Under the pieces are notes generated by a model. It ran no database searches and was not told where the DNA came from. It saw nothing but the letters and a program-made list of their open reading frames with translations. DNA of 64,000 nt from UMGS1387 sp045539625 (GTDB taxonomy: Bacteria > Bacillota > Clostridia > Oscillospirales > CAG-382), in assembly GCA_045539625.1 (NCBI GenBank), contig JAZQFS010000016.1, forward strand, positions 6,671-70,670, given 5' to 3'. The stretch's first letter is position 1. The number at the start of each line of letters is the position of its first letter. Below are positions 9,231 to 17,482 of the stretch, one piece after another. A program made the position numbers and the translations under genes.

Positions 9231-9668
9231 CTATATGAACGCCTGATACTCTGCAACCGCCAAGGCATCACACCGTTCATTGTAGGGATTTCCTGCGTGT
9301 CCCTTTACCCAGATGTATTGGATTTCGTGAAATTCGTCAAGCTCCAGCAGCTTTTCCCACAGCTCCGTGTTAAGTGCAGGCTTGCCGTCGGACTTTTTCC
9401 AGTTCTTTTCACGCCATGACCTTGCCCAGCCCAATGTCATTCCGTCAATCAAATACTTTGAGTCGGAGTACAGCTTTACAAGGCACTTTTCCTTAAGCGC
9501 CGACAGACCTTCTATTGCTGCCGTCAGCTCCATTTTGTTGTTGGTCGTATTTTTTTCTCCGCCCGACATTACCTTTTCCTTATCCTTGTAAATGAGAATG
9601 GCTCCCCAGCCGCCGGGACCGGGATTGCCGCTGCAGGCACCGTCGGTGTAAAGTGATACTGTTTTCAA
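9231..9668 (-). CDS. rnhA: Ribonuclease HI
   Basis: RNase HI cleaves the RNA strand of RNA:DNA hybrids. The protein is about 145 residues. The catalytic carboxylates are seen in YTDGACSGNPGPGGWG (first Asp), NKMELTAAIEGL (Glu), YSDSKYLIDG (Asp) and NERCDALA (last Asp), a complete active site. The basic protrusion (ARSWREKNWKKSDG) is present as in E. coli RNase HI. I prefer the TTG start at 9668, seven bases after GGAAG. A TTG at 9674 is too close to that ribosome site. The upstream lipoprotein gene ends at 9671, so the two are in tight tandem. Confidence 0.93.
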   Translation of the reverse strand: MKTVSLYTDGACSGNPGPGGWGAILIYKDKEKVMSGGEKNTTNNKMELTAAIEGLSALKEKCLVKLYSDSKYLIDGMTLGWARSWREKNWKKSDGKPALNTELWEKLLELDEFHEIQYIWVKGHAGNPYNERCDALAVAEYQAFI

Positions 9669-9670
9669 TG

Positions 9671-10012
9671 TCAATCTTCCTTTTCGGGATTAGTGAGAGG
9701 ACGGTACACAATTTCGCCGTTGATGACAAGATTTCCGTCCTTGTCAAATTCATAGCTTACCGAAAAGCCGTCTTCGGGACGCAGACCGTCGATGTAGTAG
9801 GTGATTTTTCCGTCGGAGACCTCATAGCGTGTCTTGTCGGAGGTAAAGCTTTCGTTTACGTATTCGTAGTAATAGCCGTCGGCGGTGTATTCGTATATGC
9901 CCTCTGTGCTGTCGTCAATCCATTTGCCAACAATGCTTTTGCCCGAGGAGCAGGAGCATAAAGCGGCAAGTACACACATAAATACAAGGCAGAGAGCCGT
10001 AATTTTTTTCAT
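9671..10012 (-). CDS. Small lipoprotein, lipocalin-like (DUF5640-type) fold likely
   Basis: This 113-residue exported protein has a lysine pair, a hydrophobic core and a lipobox LCSC at about residues 17-20, so it should be lipid-anchored on the outer membrane face. The mature part opens with IVGKW and continues as alternating beta-strands rich in Tyr and Gly turns, a pattern of small lipocalin-like domains of unknown function. AGGGAG precedes the ATG. It sits between dnaX and rnhA on the same strand with short gaps. Its function is unknown. Confidence 0.75.
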   Translation of the reverse strand: MKKITALCLVFMCVLAALCSCSSGKSIVGKWIDDSTEGIYEYTADGYYYEYVNESFTSDKTRYEVSDGKITYYIDGLRPEDGFSVSYEFDKDGNLVINGEIVYRPLTNPEKED

Positions 10013-10030
10013 AACTGTATCTCCCTATTG

Positions 10031-11707
10031 TCAAATTTCAGGAAAAAGGCTTGCACCCGTGCTGTTGCCGCTTTCCTTTTTGTGAACCTTTAAGGTTACG
10101 TTGAAGCCTAAAATTCTGCTTGCGTTGGCGGCAAGTGTTTCCTGCATATCGGTTTTTGAGGAAATCATAAAGTAGCCGATGGATTCAAGTACAAGATTTA
10201 AAACATCGCCGTCAATGTACGCCTTTGTGTCGCCGTTTGTCAGCATTGAATGAAGAATCATATTGTCGTGCACCGAGTCAATAAGGTCGCTGAAGGCAAC
10301 CATTTCCTCACCGAGACCGCCGACGCCCGTTTTTTGAGAAGAGCCCTGCGAGGGAGCTTTAACGGATTTCTCACTGTCGGACTGTGCATCTTTGATTGCT
10401 CTTTGCTCTGCCTCTTTTCTTGCGGCAGGACCTGATGCTTCGTTGAGGGATGCTTCAAAAACGCTGTCAAAATCGTTGGGCACGTCCGAGGGCATCATTA
10501 CTTCTTCAGGTGCCGGCTGAGGACAAGAGGTCACAGGAGTCTGATATGAAGAATTGCCGACAGGCGGATTTTTTTCAAGTGCACTTATTCTTTCAAGCAG
10601 ACAGGCAGGACTTGTTGACAGCCTGCTGTCGCAAAGACGCATTACCATAATTTCGAGCACCGTTTTTCTTGACAGACCGCTGCGATTCAGCTTTTCGTTT
10701 GCATTTTCCACAATTTCGGTGCAGTAAAGCAGTCTTTCGGGAGAGAACAGGTCTTCAATGTCACGAAGAACACCTATTACGTCCGAGCCATGGTCGTCTA
10801 TAAGAGTTGACACGTTTTTGCTTGCGTACTTCATTACAAGAAGGTCACGAAGCATATTGCCAAGCTCTGTGCAAAGAATTGACAGGTCCTTGCTTGAGGC
10901 ATAGGCTTCGTTTACCGTTTCAAGAGCACCCTCACAGTCCTTTGCCGCAATTTTCTGCAAAAGACGAAGGACAATTTCGTTGCCCACAACACCCAGCGAC
11001 ACCTCAGCCTGCTTGCGTGTTACATTCTGCTGTCCCACAAAAAGCTCAAGCATACTCAGAGCATCTCTCATAGCACCCGTTGCAAGGTTTGCAATAAGGC
11101 GTATGGCATCCTTTTCCATGCCTATGTTTTCTTGTGCACACACATATTCAAGTCTTTTTACTATGTCGTCCGAACCTATTCTGTGAAAGTCAAAGCGTTT
11201 GCACCGAGACAGAATGGTGGCGGGGATTTTGTTCAGCTCGGTTGTGGCAAGGATAAACATTACGTGCTCGGGCGGCTCTTCAAGTGTTTTTAAAAGAGCG
11301 TTGAAAGCACCCGGAGACAGCATATGAACCTCGTCCACAATGTAGACTCTGCGCTTCATTTCTATAGGCAGAAAGTTGATTTTTTCACGAAGCTCACGTA
11401 TATGGTCCACACCGTTGTTTGAAGCGGCGTCCATTTCCACAATGTCAAAGGAATTGTCAAAGGCGCGGCACTTTTCACATTCACCGCAAGGGTCGCCGCC
11501 GTTGGGATTTTCACAGCTTATTGCCTTTGCAAGAATTTTGGCACAGGTGGTTTTACCCGTTCCTCTTGAGCCGCAGAAAAGATAGGCATGGGAAACGGAG
11601 TCCTGCATTATTTCGCTTTTTAATACCTTGGTTATATGGTCCTGTCCCACAACGTCCGAAAAAACCTTGGGGCGGTATTTGCGGTAAAGGGCAATGTAGT
11701 TTGACAT
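10031..11707 (-). CDS. dnaX: DNA polymerase III subunit gamma/tau
   Basis: DnaX is the ATPase of the clamp loader that places the sliding clamp on DNA. The 558-residue protein has Walker A GSRGTGKTTCAK (46-57), the zinc module CxxxxxxxxxCxxCxxC directly after it, Walker B VDEVHM (about 117-122), sensor 1 ATTELNKI and SRCKRFDF, then domain III and a low-complexity proline/serine linker (about 385-460) leading to the tau-type C-terminus. It shares its strand with truA-ecfT upstream, 32 bp away. No programmed frameshift heptamer was looked for beyond a quick scan. Confidence 0.96.
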   Translation of the reverse strand: MSNYIALYRKYRPKVFSDVVGQDHITKVLKSEIMQDSVSHAYLFCGSRGTGKTTCAKILAKAISCENPNGGDPCGECEKCRAFDNSFDIVEMDAASNNGVDHIRELREKINFLPIEMKRRVYIVDEVHMLSPGAFNALLKTLEEPPEHVMFILATTELNKIPATILSRCKRFDFHRIGSDDIVKRLEYVCAQENIGMEKDAIRLIANLATGAMRDALSMLELFVGQQNVTRKQAEVSLGVVGNEIVLRLLQKIAAKDCEGALETVNEAYASSKDLSILCTELGNMLRDLLVMKYASKNVSTLIDDHGSDVIGVLRDIEDLFSPERLLYCTEIVENANEKLNRSGLSRKTVLEIMVMRLCDSRLSTSPACLLERISALEKNPPVGNSSYQTPVTSCPQPAPEEVMMPSDVPNDFDSVFEASLNEASGPAARKEAEQRAIKDAQSDSEKSVKAPSQGSSQKTGVGGLGEEMVAFSDLIDSVHDNMILHSMLTNGDTKAYIDGDVLNLVLESIGYFMISSKTDMQETLAANASRILGFNVTLKVHKKESGNSTGASLFPEI

Positions 11708-11739
11708 AAGTTTATTTCCTTTCGCCGAGAATTGGAAAA

Positions 11740-12510
11740 TCAGTAGAAAATTCTGTTTAAATAAAGACCTTCGGCAGGGGCGGTGTCTCCAGCAAGAGAG
11801 CGGTTTTTGCCGTCAATTATCAGGGAAAGTGAGCCTGCGGGAGCTTTTTTTCGTGCCAAATCAAGATATGTACCCACCATAATTCTCACCATGTTGTAAA
11901 GAAAACCGTCGGCACATACCGAAATTGTTATAAGTCCGTCCTGCTTTTCCACGTTAAAATATTTTACCGTTCTTACGGTGTTGTCTTCGTTTTTTGAGCC
12001 TTTTGTCATAAAGGAACGAAAATCGTGTGTTCCCCGAAATTCATCGCTTACATAGGAAAGAGCGTCGATATCAATGTCACGGGGATAAAACATGGCTTTT
12101 CCCGTAAGGTGGGGATTCATATATTTTTCATTCCATATTTTGTAGATGTATTCCTTGCCCGTACAGGAATATCTTGCGTGAAAGTCTGCGTCACGGTACC
12201 CGGCAGACGTTACCGCAAGACCGCTGTCACGCAAATGTGCGTTAAGCGCCATAACAAGCCTGTCCTTGTGGGGCTTTACGTTTTCTCTTAAAATGTGGCA
12301 GACGTAGTTGTTGGCGTGAACGCCCGAGTCTGTCCTTGAACAGCCGCACACGTCGGGGCGAAAGCCAAGCACCTTTTCAAGAGCGTCCTGCAGCGTACCC
12401 TGAACGCTTCTTGCATTTTTCTGCACCTGCCAGCCGCAGAAATGTGAGCCGTCATACATAAGACTGAGGGCTATTTTTTCACCTGTGCGTATGTTTTCTT
12501 CGGGTGTCAT
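11740..12510 (-). CDS. truA: tRNA pseudouridine synthase A
   Basis: TruA converts U38-U40 of the tRNA anticodon stem to pseudouridine. The 256-residue protein has the catalytic Asp61 in CSRTDSGVHA and the family motif YDGSHFCGWQVQ at about residue 19. GFLYNMVRIMVGT near the C-terminus is the usual RNA-binding signature. Its ATG overlaps the ecfT stop as ATGA, so the two genes are translationally coupled, a pair widely seen in Bacillota. Identification is secure. Confidence 0.95.
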   Translation of the reverse strand: MTPEENIRTGEKIALSLMYDGSHFCGWQVQKNARSVQGTLQDALEKVLGFRPDVCGCSRTDSGVHANNYVCHILRENVKPHKDRLVMALNAHLRDSGLAVTSAGYRDADFHARYSCTGKEYIYKIWNEKYMNPHLTGKAMFYPRDIDIDALSYVSDEFRGTHDFRSFMTKGSKNEDNTVRTVKYFNVEKQDGLITISVCADGFLYNMVRIMVGTYLDLARKKAPAGSLSLIIDGKNRSLAGDTAPAEGLYLNRIFY

Positions 12511-13325
12511 ATTGCACTCTCCAGCATTATTTTAAGTGTTATCATAAGGGCAAGAAACAGGACAAAAAGCACAAGGATTACGCCGTCCGACAGCTTTGCC
12601 TTCATAACCTTCATTCTTGTTCTGCCCTCACCGCCCGTGTAAAGACGGCACTCCATTGCCCCTGCAAGCTCATCGGCACGTCTGAACGCCGAAACAAAAA
12701 GGGGTATGAGTATGGGCACCATTGCCTTTGCCTTGCTGAAAAGATTGCCGCTTTCAAAGTCGGCGCCTCTTGCCTTCTGGGCATTGATGATTTTCTCGGT
12801 CTCTTCGATAAGCGTCGGAATAAAGCGAAGAGCAATTGTCATCATCATGGAAAATTCGTGGACGGGAAGTCCTATTTTCTTAAAGGGCGACAGCAGTCTT
12901 TCAATGGCATCTGTCAGGGCAACGGGACTTGTGGTATAGGTGAGAAGCACGAAGGTGCTGACGATAAGACAGAGGATTCTGAGCGCCATAAGAAAAGCGT
13001 ATATAAGCCCTTCGGGGTAAATTTTTATTACCCAAAATTCAAGCAAAGGCTTTTCTCCCGTTGTCCACAGAATGTTGGCAATAACGGTGAAAGCAACAAT
13101 AAACACAACAGGCTTTAAGCCCTTTAGAATAATTGACACATTAAGGCGTGAAAGTGCCACAATCAGCACCGCCGAAACAGCCACAAGCCCGAAGGACAGG
13201 TATGAGGAGGCTGTGAAGATTGCCGCTATATAAAGAATTATGCATATTATTTTAAATCGGGGGTCAAGTCTGTGAATCACCGAGTTTCCGGGAAAAAACT
13301 GACCAAGGGTTATATCGGACAGCAT
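12507..13325 (-). CDS. ecfT: Energy-coupling factor transporter transmembrane protein EcfT
   Basis: EcfT is the membrane scaffold of group II ECF vitamin transporters, linking EcfA ATPases to exchangeable S components. The 272-residue protein has the N-terminal HRLDPRFKI, five or more membrane helices, and the two coupling-helix signatures KARGADF (about 187) and AMECRLY (about 226), which carry the Ala-Arg-Gly-type motif contacting the ATPases. In most Clostridia ecfA1-ecfA2 lie directly upstream, but here no ATPase genes are in the window and ecfT begins the transcript. The S component at 5975 is a likely partner. Confidence 0.93.
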   Translation of the reverse strand: MLSDITLGQFFPGNSVIHRLDPRFKIICIILYIAAIFTASSYLSFGLVAVSAVLIVALSRLNVSIILKGLKPVVFIVAFTVIANILWTTGEKPLLEFWVIKIYPEGLIYAFLMALRILCLIVSTFVLLTYTTSPVALTDAIERLLSPFKKIGLPVHEFSMMMTIALRFIPTLIEETEKIINAQKARGADFESGNLFSKAKAMVPILIPLFVSAFRRADELAGAMECRLYTGGEGRTRMKVMKAKLSDGVILVLFVLFLALMITLKIMLESAI

Positions 13326-13596
13326 GGCAGTATCCTTTCGTTGAGAGTGTACATAAATATTCAGTATTTATTGTACCACTATTTTTTGAATACTTCTATA
13401 CATTTTTATAAAAAAGTGAGATTTTTACACAACATTATTGAAAGAAAAAAGGTAAATCAAGAATTGTTAAAAAAAGTCCTTTAGTTTTTTAACATCTATG
13501 GTATATACTACAATAGATATTCTGTATAATGGCGTAAAAGTGTTTATGCCCATACGGAAGAAAAGGCTATTTTTACAAAAAAGGAATGAAAAAGCA
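13326..13596. promoter_or_regulatory. Divergent AT-rich promoter region, ecfT (-) and TSCPD gene (+)
   Basis: The intergenic stretch holds a plus-strand TATAAT at about 13525 and a minus-strand TACAAT near 13372. Neither has a good -35 box, so the exact promoters are uncertain. No other gene is seen. Confidence 0.4.
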
Positions 13597-13848
13597 TTGG
13601 CAAAAATAAGATATATTACAAAAGGTACCTGCTCAAGAGCAATAAACCTTGAGGTAGAGGACGGCAAGATAATAAGCGTCCAATTTGAAGGCGGCTGCAA
13701 CGGCAATACTCAGGGCGTTGCAAGGCTTGTTGAGGGTATGGATACCAAAACGGCAATACAAAAGCTTTCGGGAATTAAGTGCGGCTTTAAAAGCACGTCC
13801 TGCCCCGACCAGCTTGCAAAGGCATTAGAAAGTATGGAAAATCAGTAA
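13597..13848 (+). CDS. TSCPD domain protein (TIGR03905 family)
   Basis: This 83-residue protein reads MAKIRYITKGTCSRAI at its start and has the family-naming TSCPDQLAKAL near its end. The conserved Cys residues (GTCS, GGCNGN, IKCGF, TSCPD) suggest metal or redox chemistry, by analogy with the TSCPD domain of some ribonucleotide reductases. The function of the stand-alone family is unknown. I chose the TTG at 13597, which gives the usual family length and follows AAAGGAA. Longer starts add an atypical basic extension. The next gene starts 25 bp downstream, so they are probably co-transcribed. Confidence 0.82.
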   Translation: MAKIRYITKGTCSRAINLEVEDGKIISVQFEGGCNGNTQGVARLVEGMDTKTAIQKLSGIKCGFKSTSCPDQLAKALESMENQ

Positions 13849-13873
13849 TTTGGCAACAAAAAAGGTGAAATCA

Positions 13874-15592
13874 ATGAATTATTTAAATGAATATAAAAAG
13901 TGGCTTGACTTTGAGGAGCTTGACGGGGAGCTTAAAGAGGAGCTTTGTGCAATAGCAGATGATGACAAGGAAATCAAGGAGCGTTTTTACGCACCCATGT
14001 CCTTCGGTACGGCAGGTCTTCGCAGTATTATAAGAGCAGGAATTAACGGTATGAATGTTTATACCGTGGCACAGGCAACACAGGGGCTTGCAAAGCTTGT
14101 TACAGAGAACGGCAGAGAAAAGGACGGCGTTGTCATAGCCTGCGACACAAGAATAAAGTCTGAGCTTTTTGCACGTACCTGTGCACAGGTTCTTGCGGCA
14201 AACGGCATAAAGGTTTATATCTTTGATGCACCAAGACCGACACCTCTTCTTTCATATGCAATAAGAGAGCTGAAGACGGCGGCAGGCATCAACATCACCG
14301 CCTCTCACAATCCCAAAGCTTACAACGGCTACAAGGCGTACTGGTCGGACGGCGCACAGATAAGCCCCGAACAGGCAAAGGTTGTATCCGATGCCATAGA
14401 CAGCGTTGATATTTTTACGGGCGTTAAGAAAATCGACTTTGACGAGGGCGTAAAATCAGGGCTTATAGAGGTTATCGGCAAGGATATTGACGAAAAGTAT
14501 ATGGCTGTTGTTTTAAATCAGAGCGTAAACAAGGACGCAATAAGCGATATTGCAGACTCCTTCAAGGTTGTATACACTCCCTTCCACGGAACAGGACGTA
14601 TTCTCATTCCCGAAGTGCTCAGAAGAAGAGGCTTAAAGCACCTTTTCTGTGTAGAGGAGCAGATGATTCCCGACGGCTCATTCCCGACGGTTAAAAGTCC
14701 TAACCCCGAAGATAAGGAAGGTTTCAGCCTTGCAATCGAAATTGCAAAGAAAGAGGGCTGTGACCTTTGTGTAGGCTCAGATCCCGATGCCGACAGAGTG
14801 GGAGTAATTCTCAGAACGGATAAGGGCGAGTTTATTCCTCTTACGGGAAATCAGATAGGCTGTATGCTTATTTCCTACATCATTGAAGCAAGAAAATTAA
14901 CAGGCACGCTTCCCGCCAACGCCTGCGTTATAAAGTCGATAGTAAGCTCACCATTGGCGGATGCCATTTGCAAAAAGAACGGCATAACGATTATGGACGT
15001 GCTGACGGGCTTTAAGTTTATAGGCGAAAAGATGACGGAATTTGAGGAAACAAAGGAATATTCCTACATCTTCGGCTTTGAAGAAAGCTACGGCTACCTT
15101 TGCGGAACATATGCCCGTGATAAGGACGCAGTAAGTGCATCAATGCTTATTGTTGAAATGGCGGCGTTCTACGCAAAGCAGGGCAAGACGCTTTACGATG
15201 TGCTGTGCGGTATTTTTGAAGAGTACGGCTACTATATGGAAGGCGTGCAGAATGTTTCCTTCCCCGGCATTGACGGTGCGGAGAATATGAAAAAGCTTAT
15301 GGAAACGCTCAGAACCAACGCACCAAAAAGTCTTGCAGGCAAAAAGGTGACGGTGCTTGAAGATTACCTTTGCTCCGTTAAGACGGGCAGTGACGGCAGC
15401 ACAGAGAAAATTCTTCTTCCAAAGTCAAACGTGCTTTGCTTTGTAACAGACTGCGGCGATAAGATTTTCGTGCGTCCCTCGGGTACAGAGCCTAAAATCA
15501 AGTTCTATTACCTTGTGTCGGATAAGGACGAAAAGTCCGCTTCGGCAAAGGTTGAAAGCTACAAGGAAGCAGTAAGTCTTCTTTTGAAATAA
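13874..15592 (+). CDS. Phospho-sugar mutase (PgcA-type phosphoglucomutase)
   Basis: This 572-residue alpha-D-phosphohexomutase probably interconverts glucose 1- and 6-phosphate. It has FGTAGLRS near residue 45, the phosphoserine loop TASHNPKAYNGYK (about 137), the metal loop GSDPDADRVG (about 300), the sugar loop GFEESYGY (about 400) and the phosphate loop RPSGTEPKIKFY near the C-terminus. The length and FGTAGLR motif match the PgcA branch rather than the 471-residue mutase at 1022. The start at 13874 follows AAAGGTGA by six bases. It lies between the TSCPD gene and proS. Confidence 0.93.
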   Translation: MNYLNEYKKWLDFEELDGELKEELCAIADDDKEIKERFYAPMSFGTAGLRSIIRAGINGMNVYTVAQATQGLAKLVTENGREKDGVVIACDTRIKSELFARTCAQVLAANGIKVYIFDAPRPTPLLSYAIRELKTAAGINITASHNPKAYNGYKAYWSDGAQISPEQAKVVSDAIDSVDIFTGVKKIDFDEGVKSGLIEVIGKDIDEKYMAVVLNQSVNKDAISDIADSFKVVYTPFHGTGRILIPEVLRRRGLKHLFCVEEQMIPDGSFPTVKSPNPEDKEGFSLAIEIAKKEGCDLCVGSDPDADRVGVILRTDKGEFIPLTGNQIGCMLISYIIEARKLTGTLPANACVIKSIVSSPLADAICKKNGITIMDVLTGFKFIGEKMTEFEETKEYSYIFGFEESYGYLCGTYARDKDAVSASMLIVEMAAFYAKQGKTLYDVLCGIFEEYGYYMEGVQNVSFPGIDGAENMKKLMETLRTNAPKSLAGKKVTVLEDYLCSVKTGSDGSTEKILLPKSNVLCFVTDCGDKIFVRPSGTEPKIKFYYLVSDKDEKSASAKVESYKEAVSLLLK

Positions 15593-15622
15593 CAAGTATA
15601 AAACACGAAAGGATATATAAAA

Positions 15623-17074
15623 ATGGCAGACAAGAAACAGGTTGAACAGATTACCTCAAGGGATACCGACTTTGCACAGTGGTATACCGACATAGTTAAA
15701 AACGCAGACCTTGCTGATTATTCCAGCGTAAAGGGCTGTATGATTATCCGTCCCTACGGATATGCTATCTGGGAAAATATCCAGAAAATCATGGACACAC
15801 GCTTTAAGGAAACAGGACATGAAAACGTATATATGCCCATGTTCATTCCCGAAAGCCTTCTCAACAAGGAAAAGGATCACGTTGAAGGCTTTGCACCCGA
15901 AGTTGCATGGGTAACACACGGCGGAAGCGAGCCTCTGACAGAGCGTCTTTGCGTTCGTCCCACCTCCGAAACACTTTTCTGCGAGCACTTTGCAAAGATT
16001 ATCAATTCCTACCGAGATCTTCCCGTGCTTTATAACCAGTGGTGCAGCGTTGTAAGATGGGAAAAGACAACAAGACCTTTCCTCAGAACAAGAGAATTCT
16101 TGTGGCAGGAAGGACATACAATGCACGCAACTGCAGAAGAAGCAAGAGCAGAAACACTTCAGATGCTTAACATTTATGCCGACGTTTGCGAGCATGACCT
16201 TGCAATGCCTGTAGTAAAGGGACCCAAGACTCCCTCCGACAAGTTTGCAGGTGCTGAGGATACATATGCCATTGAAGCACTTATGCACGACGGTAAGGCA
16301 CTTCAGGCAGGTACATCTCACTACTTCGGCGACGGCTTCGCAAGAGCATTTGACATCACCTACAAGTCAAAGGACAACAAGGACGAATATCCTCACCAGA
16401 CCTCATGGGGTACAACCACCCGTCTTATTGGTGCCATCATTATGACACACGGCGACGACAACGGTCTTGTGCTTCCTCCTGCAGTAGCACCTATTCAGGT
16501 TATTATAGTTCCCGTTGCACAGCATAAGGAAGGCGTGCTTGAAAAGGCTCGTGAGCTTCACGACAAGCTCGCCGCCTGCGGCATCAGAGTAAAGACAGAT
16601 GACAGCGACAACAGCCCCGGCTGGAAGTTTGCTCAGTACGAAATGAAGGGTGTACCCGTAAGAATTGAAATAGGGCCCCGTGACATCGAAAACGGACAGT
16701 GTGTTGCGGTTACCCGTCACAACGGCGAAAAGACCTTCCTTTCACTTGACAATATGCTGGAAGACTTCAAGGACGGCGTACTTGCAAAGCTTGAAGAGGT
16801 AAGAGAGGGTATTTACAACATAGCTCTTGAAAACCGCAAGAAGCACACCTACAACTGCACAACCATGGACGAAATCAAGGACGCTCTTGAAAAGAACGGC
16901 GACGGTTTTGTTCGTGCTATGTGGTGCGGCGACGAAGAATGTGAAGACACCGTAAAGGCTGAAACAGGTGTTGGCTCAAGATGTATTCCCTTTGAGCAGG
17001 AAACACTCAGCGACAAGTGCGTATGCTGCGGCAAGCCTGCAAAGAAGCTGGTTTACTGGGGTAAAGCGTACTAA
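15623..17074 (+). CDS. proS: Proline--tRNA ligase, type 3 (archaeal/eukaryotic-like)
   Basis: ProS charges tRNA-Pro with proline in the cytoplasm. At 483 residues it lacks the editing insertion of the bacterial ProS type. It has class II motifs: RPTSETLFC and the WxTTRPFLRTREFLWQEGHT region (motif 2), and GTTTRLIGAIIMTHGDD (motif 3). The C-terminal domain carries a cysteine-rich zinc site (CGDEEC ... CVCCGKP) and ends in the family-typical KAY, with the last residue a Tyr. AAAGGA precedes the ATG. Type 3 enzymes are common in Clostridia. Confidence 0.96.
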   Translation: MADKKQVEQITSRDTDFAQWYTDIVKNADLADYSSVKGCMIIRPYGYAIWENIQKIMDTRFKETGHENVYMPMFIPESLLNKEKDHVEGFAPEVAWVTHGGSEPLTERLCVRPTSETLFCEHFAKIINSYRDLPVLYNQWCSVVRWEKTTRPFLRTREFLWQEGHTMHATAEEARAETLQMLNIYADVCEHDLAMPVVKGPKTPSDKFAGAEDTYAIEALMHDGKALQAGTSHYFGDGFARAFDITYKSKDNKDEYPHQTSWGTTTRLIGAIIMTHGDDNGLVLPPAVAPIQVIIVPVAQHKEGVLEKARELHDKLAACGIRVKTDDSDNSPGWKFAQYEMKGVPVRIEIGPRDIENGQCVAVTRHNGEKTFLSLDNMLEDFKDGVLAKLEEVREGIYNIALENRKKHTYNCTTMDEIKDALEKNGDGFVRAMWCGDEECEDTVKAETGVGSRCIPFEQETLSDKCVCCGKPAKKLVYWGKAY

Positions 17075-17090
17075 TAGTTGGTTTTATTGC

Positions 17091-17122
17091 AATAAAAAAG
17101 CCAATACCGTATCAGGGTATTG
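17091..17122 (-). terminator. Minus-strand terminator downstream of the toxin transcript
   Basis: On the minus strand CAATACC pairs with GGTATTG and is followed by GCTTTTTTATTG. It would stop toxin transcripts that read through the shared terminator. It overlaps the -35 box of the antitoxin promoter. Confidence 0.6.
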
Positions 17123-17148
17123 ACAAAATTGAAATTGCAGTATATAAT
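17120..17148 (+). promoter_or_regulatory. Consensus promoter of the putative antitoxin RNA
   Basis: TTGACA (17120-17125), a 17-bp spacer and TATAAT (17143-17148) match the sigma-70 consensus at all twelve positions. No protein-coding frame follows within the next 90 bases, so the promoter appears to serve a short non-coding RNA. Confidence 0.85.
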
Positions 17149-17154
17149 AAAGAT

Positions 17155-17240
17155 ACAAGGCAAGACCCATTGCGGTTGTGCCAGAATGAATTGATTAAAA
17201 TAACCGCTACATTTTGGCTGATGGGGCGGTTATTTTACTT
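17155..17240 (+). ncRNA. Putative type I antitoxin RNA, about 86 nt
   Basis: The predicted transcript runs from just after a perfect promoter to the hairpin at 17197-17236. Its 5' part folds as GGCAAGACC / GGTTGTGCC around CATTGC (17159-17182). The same two 9-base arms occur in the 5' leader of the convergent toxin mRNA, and because the arms are self-complementary the two RNAs can also pair with each other. The 3' ends overlap through the shared terminator, giving a second pairing site that includes the last toxin codons. The layout resembles the par/fst locus of pAD1, though the RNA sequence does not. The transcript is predicted, not demonstrated. Confidence 0.65.
17197..17236. terminator. 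Shared bidirectional terminator of the toxin and antitoxin RNAs
   Basis: An 11-bp perfect inverted repeat, AAAATAACCGC / GCGGTTATTTT, has an 18-base loop. Both convergent transcripts end here. The toxin stop codon (17230-17232) lies inside one arm. Confidence 0.8.
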
Positions 17241-17301
17241 TTATACAAAGTAAAAATGTGAGAAAAAACAATAAAAGGAAAAACCTTATGTATTTCCACA
17301 T
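17230..17301 (-). CDS. Putative type I toxin, 23-residue hydrophobic membrane peptide
   Basis: The peptide begins MWKYIRF, continues with a Leu/Phe-rich membrane segment and ends CIKVK, so it is one short helix with positive charge at both ends, the usual build of type I toxins that depolarise the membrane. It has a perfect Shine-Dalgarno, AAAGGAGGTGG, 7 bases before the ATG. The leader can fold CTCC over GGAG with loop GTAAA, hiding that site, as expected for a toxin whose translation is held back. A consensus promoter lies about 85 bp upstream. No known toxin family is matched by eye. It is too short for most gene callers. Confidence 0.65.
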   Translation of the reverse strand: MWKYIRFFLLLFFLTFLLCIKVK

Positions 17302-17386
17302 AGCACCACCTCCTTTACGGAGCGTGGCACAACCGCCGGTAAAAAACCGATAATGGTCTTGCCTCGGCTGAAGCTTCAGCGAGACT

Positions 17387-17415
17387 ATTATACACCGATA
17401 TGAAATAAAAGTCAA
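17387..17415 (-). promoter_or_regulatory. Consensus promoter of the putative toxin mRNA
   Basis: On the minus strand, TTGACT (17410-17415), a 17-bp spacer and TATAAT (17387-17392) face the antitoxin promoter. The leader between it and the ATG carries the repeats at 17325-17336 and 17355-17363. Confidence 0.82.
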
Positions 17416-17446
17416 CAGCGCCGATGGGCGTTTTATTTTTTTGTGC

Positions 17447-17477
17447 AAAAAAGACTGTTTCAAAGCGAAACAGTCTT
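17447..17477 (-). terminator. Intrinsic terminator of the rRNA methyltransferase gene
   Basis: On the minus strand AAGACTGTTTCG pairs with GAAACAGTCTT and is followed by TTTTT. It isolates the toxin promoter from the upstream gene. Confidence 0.85.
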
Positions 17478-17482
17478 GATTT

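Noticed and set aside
17159..17363. Assigning the convergent locus directly to the Fst/Ldr family
   Set aside because: The layout is similar but the peptide lacks Fst sequence features. The repeats are inverted in DNA, so the two RNAs carry the same sequence rather than the complementary one at that place.
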